DNA of 59,446 nt, taken from positions 1 to 59,446 of the forward strand of contig JAJDWF010000035.1 of NCBI GenBank assembly GCA_022825745.1, read 5' to 3'. The notes below the pieces were generated by a model, which saw only the letters and a list, made by a program, of their open reading frames with translations, had not been told where the DNA came from and searched no databases. Numbering within the stretch: position 1 is the stretch's first letter; each line of letters begins with the position of its first letter. The stretch is from Dehalococcoidia bacterium (GTDB taxonomy: Bacteria > Chloroflexota > Dehalococcoidia > Lucifugimonadales > UBA3495). Shown here in pieces: positions 33,201 through 45,747 of the stretch. A program made the translations under genes and the position numbers.

Positions 33201-33384
33201 TTGTGATCTGTGCCTCCTGATGGATTTTGAGGCGTCGTCGCGTCCGCCGATGGCGGACTGTGGGCGGCGTCCCGATTTGAATGTGACCACCAAAATCGTA
33301 GATTCAGTGTGTTAACCGACGATTGCGCCGTGATTAACAAACTGTTGCTTATGCGTTACTTTTTTGTTTCGTTGGGCCGACGTG

Positions 33385-33390
33385 TATAAT
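33385..33390 (+). promoter_or_regulatory. -10 box of the rhodanese gene
   Basis: A perfect TATAAT stands 47 bases before the ATG. A T-rich stretch containing TTGTTT lies 15 bases upstream and may serve as -35. The region is shared with the divergent ammonium channel gene. Confidence 0.5.
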
Positions 33391-33437
33391 GCGCCGCATC
33401 TGTCTGCTTGAATAATCCCCCCTGATGAGGTGCAATC

Positions 33438-34286
33438 ATGGCCGAATACGCGCATCCCGAATCCCTGGTATCCACGCAGTGGGTCGCCGACCACGGCGGC
33501 GACGCCAACGTCCGGCTGGTCGAAGTTGACGTCGATACGTCCGCCTACGAGCAGGGGCACATCGCCGGCGCCGTCAGCTTCAACTGGCAGTCGCAGTTGC
33601 AGGACAACGTGGTCCGGGACATCGTGTCCCGCAGCGAGATGGAGGCCCTGCTGAGCGGCGCCGGCATCTCGCCCGACACCACCGTCATCCTGTACGGCGA
33701 CAACAACAACTGGTTCGCGGCCTGGGCCTTCTGGCAGCTGCGCTACTATGGCCACGCCGACGTGCGCCTGATGAACGGCGGCCGCGCCCTGTGGCTGGCG
33801 GAGGACCGGCCCGTCACCACCGACGTGCCCGGCCATGCCGCCACCGCCTACAGCATCACCGCCGAGAACGCCGACCTGCGCGCCCTGCGCGACTACGTGC
33901 TGCAGGCGGTGAACAGCGGCAGCCACGCCCTGGTGGACGTGCGCTCGCCCGACGAGTTCTCCGGGGCGCTGAACGCGCCGCCCAACGTGCCGCAGGAGGG
34001 TTCCCAGCGCAACGGGCACATCCCCGGCGCGGCCAACATCCCGTGGGGGCAGGCGGTCAACGAGGACGGCACCTTCAAGTCGGCCGACGAGCTGAGCGCG
34101 CTGTACGGAGGCAAGGGGGTGGACGGCTCCCGGGAGACCATCGCCTACTGCCGCATCGGGGAGCGCTCATCGCATACGTGGTTCGTGCTGAGCCAACTGC
34201 TGGGGTACGACAACGTGCGCAACTACGACGGCTCGTGGACCGAGTGGGGCAGCATCGTGGGCGCGCCGATTGAGCGGGACGTGTAG
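33438..34286 (+). CDS. sseA: Thiosulfate/3-mercaptopyruvate sulfurtransferase (two rhodanese domains)
   Basis: The 282-residue protein has an inactive N-terminal rhodanese domain ([20 protein letters not shown]) and an active C-terminal one ([24 protein letters not shown]). The catalytic Cys is C238 in the loop CRIGERSS, the CRxGxRx pattern of thiosulfate-type enzymes. It moves sulfane sulfur from thiosulfate or mercaptopyruvate to a thiol or cyanide. It has its own promoter and is convergent with the P450 gene six bases away. Confidence 0.92.
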   Translation: MAEYAHPESLVSTQWVADHGGDANVRLVEVDVDTSAYEQGHIAGAVSFNWQSQLQDNVVRDIVSRSEMEALLSGAGISPDTTVILYGDNNNWFAAWAFWQLRYYGHADVRLMNGGRALWLAEDRPVTTDVPGHAATAYSITAENADLRALRDYVLQAVNSGSHALVDVRSPDEFSGALNAPPNVPQEGSQRNGHIPGAANIPWGQAVNEDGTFKSADELSALYGGKGVDGSRETIAYCRIGERSSHTWFVLSQLLGYDNVRNYDGSWTEWGSIVGAPIERDV

Positions 34287-34292
34287 CTTATT

Positions 34293-35699
34293 TCACCCAC
34301 GGCGGGTGAGGAACATGGGCATGCCGCCTTTGGGGCGGAGCGACACCAGCGGCTCCAGCTCGATGCTGTGCGCCGGGTCGTGGCGCATGGCCCAGCGTTG
34401 TCCCAGGGCGGCCAGCACCAGCATGGCTTCCATCCACGCGAAACCTTCGCCGATGCAGAGGCGGGGGCCGCCGCCGAAGGGATAATAGGCGAACCGGGGT
34501 AGCTCCTGGCGGAACTCGGGCGTCCAGCGGTCAGGGCGGAAGTCCAGCGGGTCGTCAAACCAGCGGGGGTCGCGCTGGATGTTGAGTTGCGGGGCGGTGA
34601 GGGCCGCCCCGGCGGGAATGTCGTAGCCGCCCAGCGTGATGGGTTCAAAGGTCATGCGCCCGGTGGACCAGATGGGCGGGTACAGCCGCATGGACTCGGT
34701 GAGGATGCGTTCGGTGAAGGCCAATTTGGGCAGGTCGTCGGGCGTGGGCGTGCGACCGCCCAGGGTTTCGTCCAGCTCGGCATGGAACCGGGACTGTATT
34801 TCCGGGTGAGTGGCCAGCAGATACCAGGTCCAGACCAGGGCCACGGCGGTGGTCTCGTGTCCGGCGGCGAACAGGGTGATGGCCTCGTCGCGCACCTGGA
34901 TGTCGGTCATCACGGCGTCGTCCGGGTTCTCGGCCTCTTCATCCCGCACGTTGAGCAGTAGGGACAGCAGGTCGTCGGTCTCCAGGCCGGTGCGCCGGCG
35001 CTCTTCGATGAGGCCATAGACCGTTTGGTCCAGGTAGGACAGCCCGTGCCGGAACCGGAGGGTGAAAGGCAGGGGCATGCGGTGGAACAGCCGGCGGAGG
35101 GCGGGAGGCTGGTTGTCGCGAGCCTTGATGTAGTTATTGCTGAGCTCGAAGGCGGCCCCGATGCGGCGCACCGTGTCCGGCAGTTCCAGGTCGAACAGGG
35201 TCTTGACCACGATGCGCAGGGTGAGGTCGCTCATCTCCCGGGCCAGGTCGATTCGCATCCCGTCCTGCCAATTCTGCTCGTGCTGGCGGGTGAAGTCGGT
35301 CATCGTCTGGGCGTAGCCGGCGATGCGCCGGTGGTGGAACTGGGGCTGCATGAGGCGACGCTGGCGCAGGTGCAGCGGGCCGTCGGCGGTGACCAGCCCG
35401 AAACCCATCAGGTATTGCAGGGTCGCGGTGATCCGGCCCCGTCCCACTTTCTGATGGTTGGTGACGAAGAGTTCCTGAACGAGGTCGGGGTGGTTGACCA
35501 GGTACACCAGGGCCGGCTTGACCGACAGCGTGACGAGGTCCCCGTAAGCGGCGGCGCCCTGGATGAAGTCCAGCAGGTTGAACACGTACTTGAACGACTG
35601 CCCCACCAGCGGCCACTCGGGAGGGCCGGGAGGCAGTCCAGCGCGGTCAACGACGGGCTTGGGCGGGTAGTCCACTACGCGGGTAGTCGTGGTAGTCAT
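34293..35699 (-). CDS. Cytochrome P450
   Basis: The 468-residue heme monooxygenase has the oxygen-binding I-helix AGHETTAVALVW, the K-helix ESMRLYPP (ExxR), and the heme loop FGGGPRLCIGEGFA with the ligand C415. It resembles bacterial P450s of the CYP102/CYP4-like clan in its FGGGPRxCIG loop and its long N-terminus without a membrane anchor. No ferredoxin or reductase gene is adjacent. Substrate unknown. The start at 35699 follows GAGGGA. Confidence 0.95.
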   Translation of the reverse strand: MTTTTTRVVDYPPKPVVDRAGLPPGPPEWPLVGQSFKYVFNLLDFIQGAAAYGDLVTLSVKPALVYLVNHPDLVQELFVTNHQKVGRGRITATLQYLMGFGLVTADGPLHLRQRRLMQPQFHHRRIAGYAQTMTDFTRQHEQNWQDGMRIDLAREMSDLTLRIVVKTLFDLELPDTVRRIGAAFELSNNYIKARDNQPPALRRLFHRMPLPFTLRFRHGLSYLDQTVYGLIEERRRTGLETDDLLSLLLNVRDEEAENPDDAVMTDIQVRDEAITLFAAGHETTAVALVWTWYLLATHPEIQSRFHAELDETLGGRTPTPDDLPKLAFTERILTESMRLYPPIWSTGRMTFEPITLGGYDIPAGAALTAPQLNIQRDPRWFDDPLDFRPDRWTPEFRQELPRFAYYPFGGGPRLCIGEGFAWMEAMLVLAALGQRWAMRHDPAHSIELEPLVSLRPKGGMPMFLTRRG

Positions 35700-35949
35700 G
35701 CCGGTATCCCTCAATCAATGCGACGAATATATTTTCAGAGTAACGGCACGGGCAACCACGCGCAAGTTCCGGCGGGTGTTTCGATTGGCCTGCCCCTTTG
35801 GGGTTGGTGGTTGGATGATTGATTCGGGTCGGGGAGGTTCAGGATCGTCGGCGCTCGCGCGCGGGCACTCTGGCGCAAGCGGGGTTATTGGCGTTATTAT
35901 TTGGGTTGTTGGCAGGCGCTTTTAGATTGCCGGCATTCTGCTTGAAGTT

Positions 35950-37668
35950 ATGACCACGTCAGCGCAAGTTTATTACCGCAAGTGGCGGCCCGGCACGTTC
36001 AGCGACCTGGCCGGGCAGGAGCACGTGGGCAATACGCTGCGCCAGGCGGTGACGCAGGGGCGCGTCAGCCACAGCTACCTGTTCTGCGGCACCCGGGGCA
36101 GCGGCAAGACCACCACCGCCCGCGTGCTGGCCAAGGCCGTCAACTGCCTCAACCCGCAGCAGGGCGACCCCTGCGACCAGTGCGCCATCTGCGTGTCGAT
36201 CAACGAGGGGCGCAACCTGGACATCATCGAGCTGGACGCCGCCAGCAACCGGGGCGTGGAGGAAATCCGCGAGATCCGCGACAAGGTCCACTTCCAGCCG
36301 GCTCAGAACCGCCGCAAGGTCTATATCATCGACGAAGCCCACATGCTGACCCGCGAGGCTTCCAACGCCTTCCTGAAAACCCTGGAGGAACCGCCCGAGC
36401 ACGTCATATTCATACTGTGCACCACCGAGGCCGACCGGCTGCTGCCGACGATACTCTCACGTTGCCAGCGTTACGACTTCCGCCGGCTGCCCGGCCAGAC
36501 CATCTACGACCGGCTGGCCTACATCACCGACCAGGAAGCCATCGCCATCCATCCCGACGCGCTGCGCATGATCGCCCGCAATGCCGGCGGCTCCATGCGG
36601 GACGCCCTCAACATCCTGGAGCAACTGGCGGTGTCATCCGACGGCGACATCACCCTGCGGCACGTCGAAGAGTCCCTGGGCCTGGTGCGCAGCGACGCCT
36701 ACTTGGCCCTGGCGCAGAAGCTGCTGGCCGGCGACACCACCGGCGCGCTGGAAACCATCAACGAGGTGGTCTGGGAGGGCGGCGAGCCGCGGCAGTTGCA
36801 TCGCCAGACTCTGGACCTGCTGCGCTCCATGCTGTTGCTCTCGTGGGACGCCGGGCAGACGCTGGACCTTCCCGACGACACGCTGGCCGGCCTGCGCGCC
36901 GTCATTGAAAAGACGGACTCGCAGCACATCCTGCGGGCGGTGCGCATCTGGGGCGAGGCCAGCGCGGGCCTGCGCTACGACGCGCCGTCGGCGCTGGCGC
37001 TGGAAATCGCCGCCGCCGAAATATGCCGGCCCGCGCCGTTGACCAATAACGCGCCCGCAGAACCACCCATGGCGGCGCCGGCTCCGCCACCGCAGCAAGC
37101 CGCTGCCGGCCGTCAACCCCAGCGCCCGCCGCCGTCGCCGCAACAATCCGGTCGCGGCCAACCGCGCCAGGGCAACGCCGGCCCTGCGCAGCCGCCACCA
37201 CCCCGCCAGGCTCCGCCTCCGCCACCGCCGGACAGCCGGCCCGCGCCGTCGCGGGCGCCCGCCGCCGCGCCCGACAGCCTCCAGGGACGCTGGGAGCAGG
37301 CCGTGCGCCAGTTGGGACGGGTCAAGGGCAGCAAGTACAACCTGGGGGCGCTGCTGCGCGACTGTCGCTCCGGCAGCGTCCACCTGGCGGACGACGGCGC
37401 CACGCTGGTGCTGCCTTTCAGCAACGCCGCCAACCTGGACCGGATGCAGGAGGAACTGAACGACCCCCGGGTTCGTGATACTATTGAGCAGGCCATCGAA
37501 CAGTTTTTTGGCTCACGACACACCTTCCAGGTGACCCTGGCCGGCGCCAACGGAGAGGGCGCCCAACCAGCCCGCAACTCCATCCAGGACAGCCCACTGG
37601 TCCGCACGGCGATGGGCCTGGGCGCGCGCATCCTGGACGAACAACAGGAGGCCCCGAAACCATTATGA
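35950..37668 (+). CDS. dnaX: DNA polymerase III subunit gamma/tau
   Basis: The clamp loader ATPase. The 572-residue protein begins YYRKWRPGTFSDLAGQEHV, with Walker A GTRGSGKTTTARVL (about residues 44-57), a four-Cys zinc site (CLNPQQGDPCDQCAIC), the DEAH box of YIIDEAHMLT and the sensor region LSRCQRYDF. A Pro/Gln-rich linker (about 365-440) leads to a tau-like C-terminal domain. It heads the conserved order dnaX-ybaB-recR-recO. No slippery heptamer of the AAAAAAG type was seen. Confidence 0.96.
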   Translation: MTTSAQVYYRKWRPGTFSDLAGQEHVGNTLRQAVTQGRVSHSYLFCGTRGSGKTTTARVLAKAVNCLNPQQGDPCDQCAICVSINEGRNLDIIELDAASNRGVEEIREIRDKVHFQPAQNRRKVYIIDEAHMLTREASNAFLKTLEEPPEHVIFILCTTEADRLLPTILSRCQRYDFRRLPGQTIYDRLAYITDQEAIAIHPDALRMIARNAGGSMRDALNILEQLAVSSDGDITLRHVEESLGLVRSDAYLALAQKLLAGDTTGALETINEVVWEGGEPRQLHRQTLDLLRSMLLLSWDAGQTLDLPDDTLAGLRAVIEKTDSQHILRAVRIWGEASAGLRYDAPSALALEIAAAEICRPAPLTNNAPAEPPMAAPAPPPQQAAAGRQPQRPPPSPQQSGRGQPRQGNAGPAQPPPPRQAPPPPPPDSRPAPSRAPAAAPDSLQGRWEQAVRQLGRVKGSKYNLGALLRDCRSGSVHLADDGATLVLPFSNAANLDRMQEELNDPRVRDTIEQAIEQFFGSRHTFQVTLAGANGEGAQPARNSIQDSPLVRTAMGLGARILDEQQEAPKPL

Positions 37669-37967
37669 TGAACAAGCGCATGATGCGCCAGGCCCAGCAA
37701 CTGCAAAACCGCCTGGCCAAGGCCCAGGAGGAACTGGAAGCCATGAGCGTCGAGGGTTCCGCCGGCGGCGGCGTGGTGCGCGTCACCATGACCGGCAAGC
37801 AGGAAGTGACCGCCGTGGTGATCGAACCGGAGGCGGCCGAGGACATCGACCTGCTGCAGGACCTGGTGGCCGCCGCCGTCAACGACGCCTTCACCCGCAC
37901 CCAGGAGCTGGCCGCCGAGAAGATGGGTGCGGTAACGGGCGGAATGAACATACCCGGCCTTTTTTAG
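37665..37967 (+). CDS. ybaB: YbaB/EbfC family nucleoid-associated protein
   Basis: The 100-residue protein has a long first helix (MMRQAQQLQNRLAKAQEELE) and the YbaB core GGGVVRVTMTGKQEVTAVVI and LQDLVAAAVNDAF. It binds DNA as a dimer and is regularly found between dnaX and recR, as here. The start overlaps the dnaX stop by four bases. Confidence 0.95.
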   Translation: MMNKRMMRQAQQLQNRLAKAQEELEAMSVEGSAGGGVVRVTMTGKQEVTAVVIEPEAAEDIDLLQDLVAAAVNDAFTRTQELAAEKMGAVTGGMNIPGLF

Positions 37968-37972
37968 CGGAT

Positions 37973-38596
37973 ATGACCCCTGATCCCACTCCGGGCACGA
38001 CGCGCTCGCTGGGGCAGCTGATCGACCGGCTGCACCAACTGCCCGGGATCGGCCCCAAGAGCGCCCAGCGCATCGCCTACTACATCGCCCACGTTCCCGA
38101 CGATGAGGCGCGCGCGCTGGCCGACGCCATCGTCGCCGTCAAGGATATGATCCTGTTCTGCGACGAGTGCCGGAACCTCACCGACGCCTCGCCGTGCGCC
38201 ATCTGCGCCAACCCGCAGCGCAACCGCGACCAGATCTGCGTGGTAGAGGAGTCCCGCGACCTGGTGGCCCTGGAGCGCACCCGCGTCTATCGCGGCATGT
38301 ACCACGTGCTGCACGGCACACTGTCGCCCCTGAACGGCGTCGGCCCCGAGGACATCCACCTGCCTCAACTGTTCGCGCGCCTACAGGATCAGGACAGCCC
38401 CTTGCAGGAACTGATTGTCGCCACGAACCCCACGCTGGAGGGCGACGCCACCGCCGATTTCATTTACCGGCGCCTGGCCGGCAGCGGCATACGTATCACC
38501 CGCCTGGCGCTGGGCTTGCCCGTCGGCGGCTCCCTGGAATTTGCCGACGAGACCACCCTGAGCCGCGCCCTGGCCGGCCGCAACCAGCTCGAATGA
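37973..38596 (+). CDS. recR: Recombination protein RecR
   Basis: The 207-residue protein has a helix-hairpin-helix at the N-terminus (LPGIGPKSAQRIAYY), a four-Cys zinc finger (CDECRNLTDASPCAIC), a TOPRIM domain (CVVEESRDLVALERT) and a C-terminal Walker-like segment. It loads RecA at gaps together with RecF and RecO. The recO gene overlaps it by four bases. Confidence 0.96.
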   Translation: MTPDPTPGTTRSLGQLIDRLHQLPGIGPKSAQRIAYYIAHVPDDEARALADAIVAVKDMILFCDECRNLTDASPCAICANPQRNRDQICVVEESRDLVALERTRVYRGMYHVLHGTLSPLNGVGPEDIHLPQLFARLQDQDSPLQELIVATNPTLEGDATADFIYRRLAGSGIRITRLALGLPVGGSLEFADETTLSRALAGRNQLE

Positions 38597-39378
38597 CCCA
38601 GCCACGAACCTATCGCGCCGTCGGCCTCACCCTGCGCAAGTCGCCGGCCGGCGAGGCGGATCTCATTGCGTCGCTGTACAGCAGAGAGCACGGCAAGCTG
38701 GACGTGCTGGCCCGTGGGGCGCGCCGGCTGACCAGCAAGCTCATGGGGCACTTTGAGCCGCTGACGCTGGTCCGCCTGTCCATTGCCCGGGGGCGTACCC
38801 TGGACATCGTGGCGGAGGCCGAGGTGGTCAACGCCTTCCCCGACGTCAAAGCGGATTACGCCAGCGTCGCACGGGGCCTGCACGTGGCCGAACTCATTGA
38901 CGGTTTCAGCGCGTCCTCTGCGTCCAATCCCCAGGTGCTCGACCTTGCGCTGCAAACGCTGGACGCCATCGGCAAGCAGTCCCCTGCCGCCACCGACGAC
39001 CATTCTCCCGACCTGCCGCTGCGGTACTTCGACCTGCAACTGCTGCAACTCTCCGGCTTCCTGCCCGAGCTTTACCAGTGCGTGGAGTGCGGCGACGGGC
39101 TGGAGCCGGAGCGGCACCGCTTCGCCGCCGGCGCCGGCGGGGCGCTCTGCGCCGACTGCATAACGCCGCCGGAGATTGTCGTGCGCCCGTTGTCCCTGCC
39201 GGCGCTGAAAGTGCTGCGCCTGCTGCACCGCACCGAATCGGTTGACCGGCTGCCTCAACTGAACATGCCGGCGACCGTGCAACGAGAAGTCCACGGCATC
39301 CTGAGCGAGACGCTGCAATACTGGCTTGACCGCCAATTGCGCGCCCAGTCTTTTCTCGATGCCGCCAAATTGGCCTGA
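38593..39378 (+). CDS. recO: DNA repair protein RecO
   Basis: The 261-residue protein has an OB-fold N-terminus (YRAVGLTLRKSPAGEADLIAS), a helical middle and a zinc-binding region with CVECGDGL and a later CADC. It works with RecR in RecF-pathway recombination. The ATG at 38593 overlaps the recR stop (ATGA). The longer frame upstream runs through recR and is a shadow. Confidence 0.92.
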   Translation: MTQPRTYRAVGLTLRKSPAGEADLIASLYSREHGKLDVLARGARRLTSKLMGHFEPLTLVRLSIARGRTLDIVAEAEVVNAFPDVKADYASVARGLHVAELIDGFSASSASNPQVLDLALQTLDAIGKQSPAATDDHSPDLPLRYFDLQLLQLSGFLPELYQCVECGDGLEPERHRFAAGAGGALCADCITPPEIVVRPLSLPALKVLRLLHRTESVDRLPQLNMPATVQREVHGILSETLQYWLDRQLRAQSFLDAAKLA

Positions 39379-39452
39379 ATCCGCACACCTTGCTGTTGAA
39401 CCGCCGGCCCGTAAAGGCGTAAAACCCTTTCCATAACTCAGCCGCAAAGGTT

Positions 39453-39472
39453 GTTCCCGCGTAGGCGGGTAT
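39453..39472. repeat. Short dispersed palindrome (CCCGC-GTAG-GCGGG)
   Basis: CCCGC and GCGGG pair around GTAG, inside the wider string TTCCCGCGTAGGCGGGTATC. The same shape occurs as a dispersed repeat in many genomes. It lies in the leader of accC, 33 bases before the start codon. Confidence 0.55.
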
Positions 39473-39504
39473 CCAGGCCACCGGATTCATTGAGAAGGGT
39501 CCTC

Positions 39505-41082
39505 ATGTTCAACAAAGTGCTAATAGCCAACCGGGGCGAAATTGCCGCCCGCATCATCCGCACCTGCCAGCGCCTCGGCGTGGCTACGGTAGCGGTATAT
39601 TCCGAGGCCGACGCCGGGGCCTTGCACACTCAGCTGGCTGACCAGTCGGTGTGCATCGGCCCCGCGCCGGCCGTCGATTCCTACCTCAACATCGACGCCG
39701 TGATGAACGCCTGCCACGCCACTGGCGCCCAGGCCATCCATCCCGGCTACGGGTTCCTTTCCGAGAACGGCCGGCTGGTCAGCCGCTGCAAGTCCGAGGG
39801 CGTGGTGTTCATCGGCCCCGTCGAGGAAGTGCTGAACCAGATGGGCGACAAGCTCTCCGCCCGCCGGGTCGCGCGGAAATCCGGCTTGCCGGTCATGCCG
39901 GGCACGGAGGAGCCGGTTTCGGATGAGGAAGCCATCAACAAGGCCTGGGAGCTGGGCTTTCCCATGATGGTCAAGGCGGCAGCCGGCGGCGGCGGCATCG
40001 GCATCCACGTGGTGCACAACATGGCGGAGCTGGAACCCGTTATCGAGCGCACCCGCAAAGTCGCCCAGGCCGCATTCGCCGATTCCAGCCTGTTCTACGA
40101 GCGTTACCTGGAAGGCGCGTCCCACATCGAGGTGCAGCTCATCGCCGACCAGTACGGCAACGTGCTGCATCTTTACGAGCGCGACTGTTCCATCCAGCGC
40201 CGGAACCAGAAGCTCATCGAGGAAACGCCGGCCTCCGTCAAGCTGCCCGGCGAAGTGCGCGAGCAGATCGGCCGGCTGTCCCGCCAGCTGGGCCGCGAGG
40301 TGGGCTACACCAACGCCGGCACCGTGGAATTTCTGGTCACGCCCGACGGCCATTTCTACTTCATGGAGATGAACCCACGCCTCCAGGTCGAGCACGGCGT
40401 CACCGAACTGCTCACCGGGCAGGACATCGTGGAGTTGCAACTGCAATCCGCCGCCGGTTTCCCGTTCTCCATCCGCCAGCCCGACCTCCAGCCCAACGGC
40501 CACGCCATCGAAGCCCGCGTCTATCCCGAAGACCCGGACACCTGTCTCCCCAACGTCGGCGTCGTGAGCGAACTGCGGCTGCCCCAGGGCGAGCACGTGC
40601 GGGTCGATACCGCGCTTTGCGTCGGCTACGAGGTTTCGCTACACTACGAACCGTTGCTCGCCAAGGTGATGGCTTGGGGCGTTGACCGCGATGCCGCCAT
40701 CGCCACGCTGGACGCGGCCCTGGCCGACTTCCACGTGGCCGGCGTAACGACCAACATACCCCTGCTGCGCGACGTGCTGGCCAGTCCCGAATTCACGTCG
40801 GGGCAATATCACACGGGCAGCCTGAGCGCCATCCTGGAGCGACGATTACAAGCCACGGGCAAAACGACGACCATGCACCCAAGCGGAACCTCAGGCAACG
40901 GACACCGGCCGGACGCCGAACTCGATCCGCGCGCCCTGGCCGCCGCCATCGGCGCGGCCGCCGTGGCCGTTGCTCGGAACGAGCAGCAGAACGGCTCCGC
41001 CATCCCGCAGGGCGGCTCGCGCTGGCGGACCATGGGGCGTCGTGAACTTTTCCGCTCGCGGCTGGGGAGCGTGTCCTGGTAA
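39505..41082 (+). CDS. accC: Acyl-CoA/acetyl-CoA carboxylase, biotin carboxylase subunit
   Basis: It carboxylates biotin with ATP and bicarbonate. The 525-residue protein has KVLIANRGEIAARIIRTC, AIHPGYGFLSEN, the ATP-grasp Gly-rich loop KAAAGGGGIGIHVV, EMNPRLQVEHGVTE and the C-terminal RVYPEDPDT. About 70 residues beyond the usual end form a helical tail (ALAAAIGAAAVAVA, then SRWRTMGRRELFR) that is typical of subunits whose biotin carrier is coded separately. The start at 39505 has AAGGG upstream; the earlier frame covers a repeat. Confidence 0.93.
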   Translation: MFNKVLIANRGEIAARIIRTCQRLGVATVAVYSEADAGALHTQLADQSVCIGPAPAVDSYLNIDAVMNACHATGAQAIHPGYGFLSENGRLVSRCKSEGVVFIGPVEEVLNQMGDKLSARRVARKSGLPVMPGTEEPVSDEEAINKAWELGFPMMVKAAAGGGGIGIHVVHNMAELEPVIERTRKVAQAAFADSSLFYERYLEGASHIEVQLIADQYGNVLHLYERDCSIQRRNQKLIEETPASVKLPGEVREQIGRLSRQLGREVGYTNAGTVEFLVTPDGHFYFMEMNPRLQVEHGVTELLTGQDIVELQLQSAAGFPFSIRQPDLQPNGHAIEARVYPEDPDTCLPNVGVVSELRLPQGEHVRVDTALCVGYEVSLHYEPLLAKVMAWGVDRDAAIATLDAALADFHVAGVTTNIPLLRDVLASPEFTSGQYHTGSLSAILERRLQATGKTTTMHPSGTSGNGHRPDAELDPRALAAAIGAAAVAVARNEQQNGSAIPQGGSRWRTMGRRELFRSRLGSVSW

Positions 41083-41083
41083 C

Positions 41084-41533
41084 TTGACCACGATTAGGGT
41101 TCGCGTCGGCGAGCATTGGTACACCGTTGAAGTTGGCGACCTCGGCCAATCGCCCGTCCGGGTTACGGTTGACGGCGAGATTTTCGAGGTTGATGTAGAG
41201 GCGGAGATAGCGCCAACGCCGCCGCGCCGGGGGCGGCCCCCCGGCGGTTTCACCGTGCCGGATGCGCCGTCGTCCGCGCCGTCGGGTTCCACGGCGCCGC
41301 CGTCCGGCGTACCAGTCAATGATGACATCCTGCGCTCGCCCATGCCGGGCCGGGTCATGTCCATCCTGGTGCGCCCCGGGGATGCCGTGTCCGCCGGCGA
41401 CGAGGTCTGCGTGGTGGAGGCCATGAAAATGGAGCAGAGCATCCTGGCCCACCGCGACGGCGTGGTCAAGACCGTGTTCGTGCAGCCCCTGGATTCTGTC
41501 AACGCCAACGACCCGCTGGTAGAATTGGAGTAG
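41084..41533 (+). CDS. accB: Biotin carboxyl carrier protein
   Basis: The 149-residue protein has a beta-rich N-terminus ([15 protein letters not shown]), a Pro/Ser-rich linker (about 45-80) and a biotinyl domain with [18 protein letters not shown] and EAMKMEQS, in which the Lys is biotinylated. It carries biotin between AccC and a carboxyltransferase coded elsewhere. The start is uncertain: TTG at 41084 is one base after the accC stop, and GTG at 41042 inside accC is in frame too. Confidence 0.88.
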   Translation: MTTIRVRVGEHWYTVEVGDLGQSPVRVTVDGEIFEVDVEAEIAPTPPRRGRPPGGFTVPDAPSSAPSGSTAPPSGVPVNDDILRSPMPGRVMSILVRPGDAVSAGDEVCVVEAMKMEQSILAHRDGVVKTVFVQPLDSVNANDPLVELE

Positions 41534-41583
41534 CCAACCAATCCGAACCGATAACCGCCAACCCAACGCAAGAAGGCACTCTA

Positions 41584-44619
<3,036 letters not shown>

Positions 44620-44644
44620 GCGACCCGCCCGCCAGGTGAACACC

Positions 44645-45745
44645 ATGCCCGACGCAGCGCCATCGCCCGACCCGACCCTGCACCTGCCCAGCCTGGTCAT
44701 CAAAAACTTCCGCGGCATCGACGAACTGACGATACCGCGGCTGGGTCGCGTGACGCTGCTGGCGGGGAAGAACGGCGTCGGCAAAACCACAGTGCTGGAT
44801 GCGGTGCGGGTTTATGCAGGCCGAGGCCAACTCCACATTCTTGACGATGTATTGGTCAAACGGGGGGACGCTTTCGTCGCGGCCAACCAGAAAGATGGAC
44901 AATACGTTGTTGCGGACTGGTACGCGCTTTTCACGGATCGTCGCAACTCATCCGAGATTGCAATCTCAATTGGATCCGGCGCAAGCTCCGATGTACTTCA
45001 GATCGGTTGGCAATCCGGTGTTAGATTGCAGTCAGATCAACCTACGATGCTGGGGCCTAACGAATTTTTGAGTGGAGCGCGGCCATCGTTGGTCATGCGG
45101 CTGGGTGATTCCAAAATCTACCCTCCATACGATGGCGACGTTGTTTCATTGCCTTCTACCATTCCATGCAACACCCTAGGCCCTAATGGGGCAACTGATG
45201 AAACGGTCGAACAATATTGGAGCGAGGTGGCTCTCACGCCCGACGAAGACCGGGCGCTCGAAGCACTCAACCTAATTACCGCCGCAGAAGTTGAGCGAGT
45301 CGCCGCCTTGGGTCCACCTATAAGCACAAATAGCAAAGCAACCCAGCCACGGCGGATGATGGTCAAAGTAAAGGGTGTTGATTACCAAGTACCCCTGCGC
45401 TCCCTCGGCGACGGTGCGATGCGTACCTATGCCGTCGCTCTCGCCCTTGCCAAAAGCAGCGGCGGCTTCCTACTCATCGACGAAGCCGAAAACGGCATCC
45501 ACCACTCAGTGCAGGCCAAGTTCTGGAAGATGGTGTTGCAGACTGCTCAGCGCAACAACGTGCAGGTGCTGGCTACCACGCACAGCTGGGACTGCGTAAC
45601 CGGGTTCGCTCAGGCCGCCAACGAGTTGGAGGATGTGGAGGGTTTGTTGGTCCGCTTGGAGCGTCCGCCTGCGGGACTTCGCGTTTTCTCCTACGATGAA
45701 TCCCGCTTGAATGCGGCTGTGAAATACGACATTGAGGTGCGCTAA
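44645..45745 (+). CDS. AAA family ATPase of the OLD/AAA15 type, probable defence ATPase
   Basis: The 366-residue protein opens with LPSLVIKNFRGIDELTI, the entry strand of OLD/RecF-like ATPases, then Walker A LLAGKNGVGKTTVLDAV (residues 39-55). A signature-like LRSLGDGAMRTYAV and Walker B GGFLLIDEAENGIHHSV follow near residue 275, and ATTHSWDCV is a switch His segment. Unlike full OLD nucleases it has no TOPRIM domain of its own; that domain is coded by the next gene. ATG at 44645 with AGGTG upstream is chosen over GTG at 44636. The middle of the gene is AT-richer than its neighbours. Confidence 0.85.
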   Translation: MPDAAPSPDPTLHLPSLVIKNFRGIDELTIPRLGRVTLLAGKNGVGKTTVLDAVRVYAGRGQLHILDDVLVKRGDAFVAANQKDGQYVVADWYALFTDRRNSSEIAISIGSGASSDVLQIGWQSGVRLQSDQPTMLGPNEFLSGARPSLVMRLGDSKIYPPYDGDVVSLPSTIPCNTLGPNGATDETVEQYWSEVALTPDEDRALEALNLITAAEVERVAALGPPISTNSKATQPRRMMVKVKGVDYQVPLRSLGDGAMRTYAVALALAKSSGGFLLIDEAENGIHHSVQAKFWKMVLQTAQRNNVQVLATTHSWDCVTGFAQAANELEDVEGLLVRLERPPAGLRVFSYDESRLNAAVKYDIEVR

Positions 45746-45747
45746 CA

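Noticed and set aside
41060..41090. Possible frameshift splitting a fused biotin carboxylase/carrier gene
   Set aside because: The AccC C-terminus ends with the SRWRTMGRRE pattern that I expect for naturally separate subunits, and the carrier protein has its own complete N-terminal domain.
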